From Paraburkholderia diazotrophica (GTDB taxonomy: Bacteria; Pseudomonadota; Gammaproteobacteria; Burkholderiales; Burkholderiaceae): a stretch of DNA of 64,000 nucleotides. The notes beneath the pieces were generated by a model. The model was not told the DNA's origin. It searched no databases and saw only the letters and a program-made list of their open reading frames with translations. The stretch spans positions 1 to 64,000 of the forward strand of contig NZ_FNYE01000035.1 of assembly GCF_900108945.1 (NCBI RefSeq), given 5' to 3'. Within the stretch, counting starts at the first letter, position 1; each line of letters begins with the position of its first letter. A program made the translations under genes and the position numbers. Below, piece after piece: positions 1-7,628 of the stretch.

Positions 1-110
1 GCCGTTTCAAGGCCGGCCTCTTCGAAGCCGGGCAACGTTGCAATGTCTTCGATGCCGCTCAGCTCGCTGAGCACGAAAAGCATGTCTTTGACGGGGGCGG
101 TGTAGCTCAT
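1..110 (-). CDS. Acyl-CoA dehydrogenase, N-terminus only (runs off left edge)
   Basis: The minus strand reads from ATG at 110 through 36 further codons to the window edge without a stop. The N-terminus (MSYTAPVKDMLFVL..., then a short 'LPGFEEA' segment) is the typical start of the larger acyl-CoA dehydrogenases found in proteobacterial fatty acid catabolism, which oxidise acyl-CoA to enoyl-CoA with FAD. No catalytic residue is inside the window, so the assignment rests on this N-terminal signature. The AraC regulator gene at 294-1307 lies upstream on the same strand and may control it. Confidence 0.7.
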   Translation of the reverse strand, partial: MSYTAPVKDMLFVLSELSGIEDIATLPGFEEAGLET

Positions 111-293
111 GGTGATTCGTCCAATCAAGCGGTCGATGAATAACTGCCACGACGCCTGAAAAGGAAATGGCCAAGGCCGTGACGATGCAACCGATCGTAC
201 CGGCATATGCCGCGCACAAGCTGTCCAAACCTGCCCACGTAGTGGCAAATCCGGCCAGGACGAGCGGGCGCGCACGTACCGGCCCCAGGGTTT

Positions 294-1307
294 TCACCCA
301 GCCTCGACGGGCCGTCGGTAGGTGCCGGGCGTGCTGCCCGTCCAATGGCGGAACGCGCGATGAAACGCGCTTGGATCGTCGAAGCCGATGTCGCCGGCAA
401 TCACTGCGATCGTATCGTGTGTCTCGGTCAGCCGCTGGATCGCGATGTCGCGCCGCAGCTCGTCCTTGAGCATCTGAAAGGTCGTCTCTTCGGAGGAAAG
501 CCGTCTGCACAGCGTGCGAACCGAGCAATGGAGATTCTTCGCGGCCTGCTCGATCGTCGGCAGGTCGGGCAGGTCGCCCGCGAGATATTGGCGGACGCGA
601 TGACTGACGAGTTGCTCGCTGAACGACTCGAAGATCCACTCGCCTGGAGAGCGCGCGAGAAATTTGCGCAGATTGCGTTTGCGCTGGCGGATCGGCATGT
701 CGAGAAAGGCCGCGCTGAAGCGCATCAGCGTGGCATCGCAGCCGAAGCGCACGGGGCCCGAAAAGAAGTAGCGGTGATCGACGGCATGCGGCGGTTGCGG
801 ACACGCGAAATCGACTCGCAGCAGCGGAATTTTCTGTCCGACGAGCCACGACGAAACGCCGTGCACGAGCTTGAGCATCAACTCCTGGCCGAACGGCCCG
901 ATGTTCCCGAACGCGGGATTCGGACGCAGTTCGACCTGAGCCATCAGATCGCTGCGGCGCGATTCCAGACGAAAGTCGTCGAGCACGATATGAAAGAACT
1001 GGCCGAAGCGGCGCAGCGCCGTTTCGAGGTTCGGCGCATCCAGCAGACTGAGGCAGAGAAACTTCAGTGTGCCGCTGCGCAGCGGACGACTGAAGATGCC
1101 CGGCATTTCATCATCCATTTCGATCGCGAGCGTGCGATACAGCGTGGAGAACTGCTCCTCCGTCACGCGGGCGCCTCGCTTGCCGAGTAGTGCAGGCGTG
1201 ATGCCCGCCCCGTGGAGATAGCGATGCGTGACGTCGGGCTGCGCGCCGGAGGCCTCCAGAAAGCCTTTGACGAGCGAGATCGGGACAGTTGCACTTGGTG
1301 TCTGCAT
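294..1307 (-). CDS. AraC-family transcriptional regulator (OruR/ArgR-like architecture)
   Basis: A 337-residue cytoplasmic DNA-binding regulator. The first ~200 residues match the AraC-type 'arabinose-binding' N-terminal domain of the ~340-residue OruR-like regulators. The C-terminal ~100 residues hold two helix-turn-helices: 'IEQAAKNLHCSVRTLCRRL' is the first, and 'IAGDIGFDDPSAFHRAFRHWTG' carries the family signature of the second. The frame opens 16 codons further upstream, but the start at 1307 (MQTPSATVPISLV) fits the usual family N-terminus. The downstream gene on the same strand is an acyl-CoA dehydrogenase, suggesting control of fatty acid or other acyl-CoA catabolism; the effector is unknown. 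Confidence 0.85.
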   Translation of the reverse strand: MQTPSATVPISLVKGFLEASGAQPDVTHRYLHGAGITPALLGKRGARVTEEQFSTLYRTLAIEMDDEMPGIFSRPLRSGTLKFLCLSLLDAPNLETALRRFGQFFHIVLDDFRLESRRSDLMAQVELRPNPAFGNIGPFGQELMLKLVHGVSSWLVGQKIPLLRVDFACPQPPHAVDHRYFFSGPVRFGCDATLMRFSAAFLDMPIRQRKRNLRKFLARSPGEWIFESFSEQLVSHRVRQYLAGDLPDLPTIEQAAKNLHCSVRTLCRRLSSEETTFQMLKDELRRDIAIQRLTETHDTIAVIAGDIGFDDPSAFHRAFRHWTGSTPGTYRRPVEAG

Positions 1308-1367
1308 TCGTGATCCCGTCGAGGTGGGTACTTCATGCTTCACGGCACGCGTCACTGCATGCGCGGC

Positions 1368-2564
1368 TCACGCATCATTGTGGATCAGCGACTTTAACGG
1401 CTTCGAGTTTTGTTTTGCCGGCGCTCGTCGGCGATCGATGAACGGGTGCTCGACGAATTGGAATGTTATCAGCGAAAGCATGATTGTCACGACCAATACG
1501 AGCATGCCCAAGAGCCAATACTCGGCGGGGGTCAGGTGCGCAACGGGCGTGAAATGGTCGACGGCTCTTGACGCGAGGTAAAGCAGCCAGTTGTGCAGCA
1601 AATAGATACTGTAGCTGACCAGCCCGAGCAGTCTTGCAGGACGGCACGTCAGAATCCCGAAAGCGTTATTACCGCTCGCAAAAATCGTGAACGGCACGAA
1701 AAGAAGTGCCGCGCCGAACATCGTGTAAACCGAGGGCTGCCAGATCAGCGTGGCAACCATGCATGAAATCGCAAGCACTGTAGCCGGCCACCCGCGCGCC
1801 ATTTGACGCACTCGCTCAATACGCACGACGACAGCCGTTATACAGCCGGCCAGAAAGAACCATTCCAGGTTGCCCTGCGAGAAGACATAGATCAGCACCG
1901 CAGACACGGCGGCGAGAGCCCACTGTCGTTTTCCCGTTGCGAAGATCGCGAGCAAAGGAAGCATCAGGTAGAACTTCCATTCATAGGCAAGCGACCAGAA
2001 AACTGTATTGACGAGTGACGTCTTTTCGAATCCGTTGATGGGAGGCGTGCCCGGAATGGTAAACAGTGCCCACGACAAGGCTTGCTGCAGCAGATCGCGC
2101 GCGCCGACAACCAGCCTGAAGTGCGTCAACGAGAGGGAAGTGACAACCAGTAGACCGGATGCGAGCAGGTACATCGGCACCATGCGGGCAATTCGCGAAA
2201 CGAAAAACTTGCGAGTATCCAGACTGCCATTCGAAGCGATCACGCGGCTCCAGAACAGGAAAGCGGTGATCATGAAGAACATTGCTACGGCGCCCCGTCC
2301 GAGGAAAGTGTTTACGCGGGACGGTGTGAGTTGCCAGACGCCAGTCTGGTAATAGAGGTAGTTGATGCCTATGTGGTGAATCACCACTGCAACGGCGAGA
2401 AAGCCTCGCAAGCCGTCTATCGCGTGAAATCTTCGAGAAGCGATTTCGCGGTCGATCGCTGACCGGAAGAACGACAGTTTCGATGCGAGCAAGCTCGCCA
2501 TCGCGAGTGACACGACGAGCAGGGCTAGCGCCGGAATGGCGGGGTGACTTTCAAGCAGGGACAT
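1368..2564 (-). CDS. Membrane acyltransferase, acyltransferase-3 (OafA/YrhL) family
   Basis: A 398-residue integral membrane protein with about ten hydrophobic segments. After a first membrane helix (residues ~5-30) comes the family motif 'AIDGLRGFLAVAVVIHH', including the conserved histidine of the transferase core. Such enzymes move acetyl or other acyl groups onto surface sugars, lipids or exported small molecules. The frame is open for 59 codons upstream, but that part is basic and low in hydrophobicity, so the start at 2564 (MSLLESHPAIPAL) just before the first helix is preferred. It is divergent from the patatin gene. There are no glycan biosynthesis neighbours, so the acceptor is unknown. 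Confidence 0.85.
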   Translation of the reverse strand: MSLLESHPAIPALALLVVSLAMASLLASKLSFFRSAIDREIASRRFHAIDGLRGFLAVAVVIHHIGINYLYYQTGVWQLTPSRVNTFLGRGAVAMFFMITAFLFWSRVIASNGSLDTRKFFVSRIARMVPMYLLASGLLVVTSLSLTHFRLVVGARDLLQQALSWALFTIPGTPPINGFEKTSLVNTVFWSLAYEWKFYLMLPLLAIFATGKRQWALAAVSAVLIYVFSQGNLEWFFLAGCITAVVVRIERVRQMARGWPATVLAISCMVATLIWQPSVYTMFGAALLFVPFTIFASGNNAFGILTCRPARLLGLVSYSIYLLHNWLLYLASRAVDHFTPVAHLTPAEYWLLGMLVLVVTIMLSLITFQFVEHPFIDRRRAPAKQNSKPLKSLIHNDA

Positions 2565-2882
2565 AAAAGAGGTGGCGGCGGTCGAGCGAGGATTATATGA
2601 CAGCAAGGAAGCGCGCCTTCGGCTCGTCGAATGCGGTTTCGCCTTTCCTATGAAAGTCCTCCACGAATTGCGCACCCCACGCGCGTGAGGCGTGAAACGG
2701 AACGTGTTGGCCGGTCGGTCGAATACGCGTTGCATTTTCACGCTTTCTGTTCGTCTTCCTGGTCACGTGATCGGAGAACCCGAACTTCAACGCCGTTCTT
2801 TCTGATCGCTCGCCAACTCGATACGTGTCCTATGAGCGCGCAACGCGAGCGCGTTGAACATCTTATGAGCCGAGGCAACCCT
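2565..2882. other. Divergent intergenic region
   Basis: This stretch separates the acyltransferase (minus) and patatin (plus) genes and should hold both promoters. Reading frames run into it from both genes but their residues look non-coding. I see no convincing operator, repeat or RNA. Confidence 0.5.
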
Positions 2883-4037
2883 ATGGACGCACATGATCGC
2901 AAGCGTATCGCAGTTGCCGTGCAAGGCGGGGGTGCACATGGCGCGTTCAGCTGGGGCGCGCTCGACCGACTGCTGGAAGAAGTGGAACGCGACCGGCTCG
3001 AGATCGTCGCGTTGAGCGGCACCAGCGCCGGTGGCTTTAACGCTACCCTGTGCGCCTACGCGCTAGGCACGGACGATGAACAGGTATTGCGTGCGCAAAC
3101 CGCACGGAAGCTGCTAAAGGAATACTGGCTTTCGGATGCGGCCGAGGCGCCGTTCAGCCCGTACACGGTAACGGCAAGAGCCTGGCACGAGACGACGGGA
3201 TCATGGAACATCGACTCCTCCCTTGTCGCGTTGACAGCCGCGCTAGGCAACCAGTTCTGGTCCCCCCTCTTCTTTCCGCAATACGACTGGCTCGCACAGG
3301 TACTCGGCAACAGGATCGACTTTCCGACACTGCAACTTCAACGCGAGCCTCCTCATCTTTACATCGCGACGACGAATATCACACTGGGACGTCGCGACAT
3401 CTTCGCGAAGAGTGCCGTTACGCTTGAAGTCCTCAAGGCTTCAGCCAGCATTCCGCAGATCTTCATGCCGGCACACTATGGCGATTACGACTACTGGGAT
3501 GGCGGATTCATGGGTAACCCGCCCTTGAGCCCGTTGATCTCTCACGCGACGGACGTGGTCATCATTCAGCTCAACCCGTTTGCGCGCAACGAGAGGCCCT
3601 TGACGGCGATGGCGATCAGCAATCGGGTCAACGAGGTGACGTTCAACTCGTCGCTAATACATGAGATCAACGCGATAGAGGCCATGAACAAAGTGCTGGA
3701 TTATCTCGATGACAAATCAAAGGACAATGCATCCGTCAGGCAGGCACTGGAGACGCTCGGCCCGCTCCCGTTCAACCGCGTGAACCTTTATCGGATTACC
3801 GATGAACCGTACATGAGAACACTCGGCTATGCGTCGAAGGCCGTAATCGTGAGGGAGTTTCTTCAAGAGCTTTATGAAAAAGGATGGAAAGCAGCGGATG
3901 ACTGGGTGAACAAATATTATTCTTCGCTCTCCAGCACCGCGCCGCGAGTGACTGCACTATCAGATGCACCTCCAGCGAAAGACTTTCCCGATCAGGTTCT
4001 GGACGACCTGTTGAGCAGAAAGAATACTTTCAGATGA
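2883..4037 (+). CDS. Patatin-like phospholipase family protein
   Basis: A 384-residue protein with a complete patatin catalytic layout: an oxyanion-hole loop GGGAHG (residues 15-20), the nucleophile elbow G-T-S-A-G with Ser48, and the DGG motif with Asp206 as second member of the Ser-Asp dyad. These enzymes hydrolyse acyl esters of phospholipids or neutral lipids. There is no signal peptide, so it is probably cytoplasmic or membrane-associated. In-frame ATGs occur further upstream (2832, 2865); 2883 is chosen because a GAGG sequence lies about 8 bases before it and the family domain begins at once. A C-terminal segment of ~150 residues follows the catalytic domain, as in the DUF3734-type bacterial patatins. 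Confidence 0.87.
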   Translation: MDAHDRKRIAVAVQGGGAHGAFSWGALDRLLEEVERDRLEIVALSGTSAGGFNATLCAYALGTDDEQVLRAQTARKLLKEYWLSDAAEAPFSPYTVTARAWHETTGSWNIDSSLVALTAALGNQFWSPLFFPQYDWLAQVLGNRIDFPTLQLQREPPHLYIATTNITLGRRDIFAKSAVTLEVLKASASIPQIFMPAHYGDYDYWDGGFMGNPPLSPLISHATDVVIIQLNPFARNERPLTAMAISNRVNEVTFNSSLIHEINAIEAMNKVLDYLDDKSKDNASVRQALETLGPLPFNRVNLYRITDEPYMRTLGYASKAVIVREFLQELYEKGWKAADDWVNKYYSSLSSTAPRVTALSDAPPAKDFPDQVLDDLLSRKNTFR

Positions 4038-4100
4038 GCTGAAAGAGCTTCGCGCACGACGATGGACCATTCGAGCCGGCTCGTAACGTCCGTCGAAACC

Positions 4101-4132
4101 GGCCCAAACGCATCTCTTGATGCGCGTGGGCC
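4101..4132. terminator. Hairpin between convergent genes
   Basis: A 14-base stem (GGCCCAAACGCATC pairing with GATGCGCGTGGGCC, two mismatches) with a TCTT loop sits in the 111-base gap between the convergent patatin and glycoside hydrolase genes. No long U tract follows, so it may be a bidirectional stabilising hairpin rather than a strong intrinsic terminator. Confidence 0.55.
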
Positions 4133-4148
4133 TGAAGCGACTCGTCCA

Positions 4149-5696
4149 TCAGACGTCAGGGTTGCCGGCGACGAAAGCGGTAAATGCGTTATAGGGCTGA
4201 GTCACCAGGGTTCCGTCGATCATCAGGCCGTAAGTCGTGTCTCCGCTGTCGAGCACGTAATACATCACCGACTGGATGTTCTTCGTCTTCCGCGCGCGAT
4301 AGTAGTTCGCGAACTGGGTGCTGATGTAGTTCGCGCGATAGGCCTGCGTGCTTTCCGGTCCGGTGTTCCATTCCGTGATCAGGAACGGTACGCCGTAGCG
4401 AGCCTTGCAGTAGCCCGGCAGGTCGAAGCCAGGACCCGCTCCATCCGTGCCGACGTTGAAGATGTCGCCGTAGACTTCGTAGTTGTGCCACGTCGTCATA
4501 TCCCAGCGCACCTTCGGATAGCCGCCCGTGCCGTCAGGCTGCATACCGTCCCACAGTGCGTCGGATGCGCCGACGTCGGCCACGCAAAAGTTGACGCCGC
4601 ATTTGGCCGTGGGCTGCACCGACTTCACGCCGTCGATCATGCCGCGCATCGCGCCGCGCATGATCGGCCAGTTTGCGTTGTTGAAGTCGACTGCTTTCGA
4701 TCCTGCATTGGTCTGATCGAGGATGATCTCGCTTTCCCGGGTCAGCTCGTTGCCGCATTCGTACATCGTGACGCCCCACGGTGCGAGCGCGGCGGCGATA
4801 GTGGCCGCACCTGCGCGAGTGCGGTTATAGGCAGCCGATTCGCTCGAAAACATCACGCCGGCGGATTCGTGGATGCCGAAATTGATGAGCACGAACAGCT
4901 TCAGTCCCGCTGCCTGAAAAGTCTTGGCCAGTTCGACGACTGCGCCTAGCGACACCGGATCGTCAATGCAACCGACCCGGTAGGTCGAGCATCCCATGCG
5001 CTTCATGATCGACACGATCTGGTCGGGCGTGTAGCGATAGTCGTAGTGTCCGTTGATACCGTAGAACGTGCCAGCCGTCGCCGCCGACACTATGCGAGGA
5101 TCGTTGCACGGCAACCAGGTGCCCGCGTCAGTAAAGACATAGAACTGCCCGCCCGTGCCGCGATGCCAGATCTTGCCGCCATACCATAGCAGCAGCGAAA
5201 CGTTGTAGGTATTGCCGACGGTGTTGTTATTCCGATAGATGACGCCGTTCACGACGGTCCACACATTGCCGAGCTTGTCGATGATGTACGAGGCGGACGG
5301 AATCGTCGTGCCATCGGCCGAAGTGCCGCCGAGACGCGGGTCGTTGCATGCGATCCACGTGGTGCCGTTCCATCCGTAGAACTGCCCGCCCGTTCCCTGG
5401 TGATAAACGCTGCCGCCATACCACAGCACCATCGACACGTTGTAGTTGTTATTGGCCTTGACCCCGTCCTTGTAGACGGAACCGCCAACCAGCGTCCAGA
5501 CGGCGCCCTGATTGTCGATGATCGAGTTGGCGGGCGGAATCGTTGTCCCGTTGGCGGATGCCGCGGCCGCTTTGGCTGCTGCTTTGGCCGTAGCGCTGTC
5601 GCCTGCGCCGAAATCGGACGCGCCGCCACATGCGCTGAGCACGTAGCTGCCACCGAGTGCCGCGACGCGGCCTAGAAATTGACGTCGATTAATCAT
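4149..5696 (-). CDS. Exported clan-A glycoside hydrolase-like lipoprotein with two N-terminal repeats
   Basis: A 515-residue protein starting 'MINRRQFLGR' (twin-arginine-like) followed by a hydrophobic stretch and a lipobox ending in Cys (LSAC), so probably Tat-exported and lipidated. After an Ala-rich linker come two homologous ~70-residue repeats, each running from GTTIP to a Trp-Tyr-Gly-Gly core and ending CNDPR (residues ~50-120 and ~127-200). The remaining ~310 residues look like a GH clan-A TIM barrel: 'YECGNEL' places the acid/base at Glu317 and 'ITEWN' the nucleophile at Glu442. This suggests cleavage of a beta-linked polysaccharide. The repeats may bind sugar. The GH family (5, 39 or other) cannot be fixed by eye. 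Confidence 0.72.
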   Translation of the reverse strand: MINRRQFLGRVAALGGSYVLSACGGASDFGAGDSATAKAAAKAAAASANGTTIPPANSIIDNQGAVWTLVGGSVYKDGVKANNNYNVSMVLWYGGSVYHQGTGGQFYGWNGTTWIACNDPRLGGTSADGTTIPSASYIIDKLGNVWTVVNGVIYRNNNTVGNTYNVSLLLWYGGKIWHRGTGGQFYVFTDAGTWLPCNDPRIVSAATAGTFYGINGHYDYRYTPDQIVSIMKRMGCSTYRVGCIDDPVSLGAVVELAKTFQAAGLKLFVLINFGIHESAGVMFSSESAAYNRTRAGAATIAAALAPWGVTMYECGNELTRESEIILDQTNAGSKAVDFNNANWPIMRGAMRGMIDGVKSVQPTAKCGVNFCVADVGASDALWDGMQPDGTGGYPKVRWDMTTWHNYEVYGDIFNVGTDGAGPGFDLPGYCKARYGVPFLITEWNTGPESTQAYRANYISTQFANYYRARKTKNIQSVMYYVLDSGDTTYGLMIDGTLVTQPYNAFTAFVAGNPDV

Positions 5697-6193
5697 GGAA
5701 TGGTCCGCTGCCGAAAAATGGCTAAAAGGGAACGGTGGTTAAAGCGGCACATGGGAACGAGTGACGACCGATGCATATACTTCGGATTCCGAAATACCAG
5801 CCATTGACCTCTGCCGAAATGCAAAGCGGAGATCAGTTGCTTAATCGGTAATTACTGCCCTAATGCTCGCGAATGCGTGTAATTAATACCTGGTTTTCGG
5901 CAACGAAAAGGCCGCACATTAGGGTGAAAAATCAAATAAGTCGTTTCTTCTGATGAATGCGTGGTCAAGAGATTTTTTTCGCGTATTGACCTATATGGAG
6001 GGACGTTGCCGCGCCATGTAACAGGATGTTACGAAGGAAACGTTTATATATGGCTTCAAAAGAATTCGCTCGCGTTCTATCGGAATTTTATTCTTTATTG
6101 ATCCCCAATTAATACCGCCGCTCGATCGGGAACGATATTGCATTTAATTGGGGAATGATGAGTGGAAATACCGCCGGCGGAGTGAGACCGCCG
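5697..6193. other. AT-rich intergenic region
   Basis: About 500 bases with clearly lower GC than the neighbouring genes and no credible ORF. It lies upstream of the exported glycoside hydrolase (minus) and of the degenerate ABC operon (plus). It holds the inverted repeat described at 5858-5924 and several TAAT-rich blocks that could bind nucleoid proteins. Confidence 0.5.
5858..5924. promoter_or_regulatory. CCCTAATG/CATTAGGG inverted repeat
   Basis: Perfect 8-base inverted repeats CCCTAATG (5858-5865) and CATTAGGG (5917-5924) are spaced 51 bases apart in the AT-rich region about 160-230 bases upstream of the glycoside hydrolase start. Such paired half-sites could be operators for a looping regulator. 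This is inference only. Confidence 0.35.
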
Positions 6194-6258
6194 CGACTGC
6201 CGTAGCGACTGCAGTAGCAACGCCATAACAACGGCCATAACGACTGCCGTAACAACGG
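6194..6258 (+). repeat. Degenerate 12-base tandem repeat
   Basis: Five units plus a partial one: CGACTGCCGTAG, CGACTGCAGTAG, CAACGCCATAA, CAACGGCCATAA, CGACTGCCGTAA and CAACGG. They run directly into the ribosome binding site (GGAGG) of the truncated permease at 6266. Confidence 0.75.
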
Positions 6259-6265
6259 AGGAACG

Positions 6266-6451
6266 ATGACCCTGTTCGACTATCTGCCGGCGAACCGGCC
6301 TCAACTGCTTCAACTCACGCTGCAGCATGCGTGGCTCGTGAGCCTTGCGGTGGGGTGCGCGATCATCGCCGGCGTGCCGATTGGCGTCGCCGATTTGCTG
6401 CTGCAACTGTTGCAGCGCGTACTGACACCGAAGGGAGTGCAGCAAACATGA
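6266..6451 (+). pseudogene. Glycine-betaine-type ABC permease remnant (internal deletion)
   Basis: A 61-codon ORF with a good GGAGG ribosome site. Its first ~40 codons are the N-terminus of an OpuBB/YehY-type permease ('LQLTLQHAWLVSLAVGCAIIAGVPIGV'-like, one membrane helix), joined in frame to what looks like the extreme C-terminus of the same family ('LLLQLLQRVLTPKG'). The family is normally over 200 residues, so roughly 150 codons including the transmembrane core seem to be missing. It overlaps the downstream ATPase start by ATGA, as intact operons of this kind do. It cannot form a channel. A small leftover peptide may still be made. Confidence 0.7.
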
Positions 6452-7615
6452 TCGAACTCGACCAGTTGACCAAGACTTTTACGCAGAAGGACGGCCAGCA
6501 GGTGCACGCTGTCGATTCTGTCAGCCTCACGGTGGACGAGGGCGAAATCTGCGTGTTTCTCGGACCGTCGGGCTGCCGCAAGACGACCACGCTCAAGATG
6601 ATCAACAGGCTGATCGAGCCGACCTCGGGCCGCGTACTGATCAACGGCGAGGACACCGGCACGCTGAACCAAACGGACCTGCGTCGTCATATCGGTTATG
6701 TGATCCAGCAGATCGGCTGTTCCCGAACATGGCGATCGAAGAAAACATCGCGGTCGTGCCACGCCTGCTCGGCTGGGACAAGAAGCGCTGCGCGGAGCGC
6801 GCGACCGAACTGATGTCGATGGTCGCGCTCGATCCGAAGAAGTATCTGAAGCGCTATCCGCGCGAGTTGTCGGGTGGACAGCAGCGGCGTATCGGCGTGA
6901 TTCGCGCACTCGCGGCGGACCCGCCCGTGCTTCTGATGGACGAGCCGTTCGGGGCCGTCGATCCGATCAACCGCGAGACGATCCAGAACGAGTTCTTCCA
7001 GATGCAGCGGCAACTGAAGAAGACCGTGATCATGGTGAGCCATGACATCGACGAGGCGATCAAGCTCGGCGATCGCGTGGCCGTGTTCCGGCGCGGCAAG
7101 CTCGTGCAGTACGACCATCCGGACACGTTGCTCGCGCATCCGCGCGATGACTTCGTCGGTCAGTTCGTAGGCGCGGACAGCACGCTGAAGCGCGCCTGTT
7201 ACTGGTCCAGGCCGGCGACGCGGCGACGACGCCAGAAACCGCGCGTCCCGACACACCGCTCTCAGAGGCATTCACGACGATGGACGACCACGACTTCCGC
7301 TATCTGACCGTGGTGGACGAAACCTTCCACGCGCGCGGCTTCGTCACGCGCCGCGCCGCACGCAATGCCGAAGGCGTGTGCGCGGACAAGCTGGCCGAAT
7401 TCCCGGCCACCGTATCCGACGGCGACAATCTGCGCATCGTGCTTTCGAAGATGTACCAGTTTCGAACCTCGTGGATGCCGGTACTCGACGCAGACGGCGT
7501 ATATGTCGGCGAAGTCACGCAAGATTCGATTGCGGACTATCTGAGTTCGGGCCGCTCGCGTCATCAGACGGGCATGGCGCCGCAGGGCAAGACGAGCGAG
7601 ATGGCGGGCACTTGA
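6448..7615 (+). pseudogene. Osmoprotectant ABC ATPase (ProV/OpuCA-like, CBS domain) with two frameshifts
   Basis: Three consecutive frames together give a full-length ProV/OpuCA-like ATPase: Walker A region and Q-loop (frame from 6448), then 'LSGGQQRRIGVIRAL', Walker B 'LLMDEPFGAVDP' and the His switch (frame from ~6719), then a CBS-type C-terminus ('YLTVVDE...VLDADGVYVGEVT', frame from ~7205 to 7615). The first break is at ~6718, where one base is missing before TGTTCCCGAAC. The second is at ~7197-7203, where GCGC has become GCGCGC or one base is lost. The Walker A reads G-P-S-G-C-R-K-T, with Arg replacing an essential Gly. With the truncated permease upstream and no binding protein, this uptake system is dead. 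Confidence 0.85.
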
Positions 7616-7628
7616 GGCACGTGTGCGC

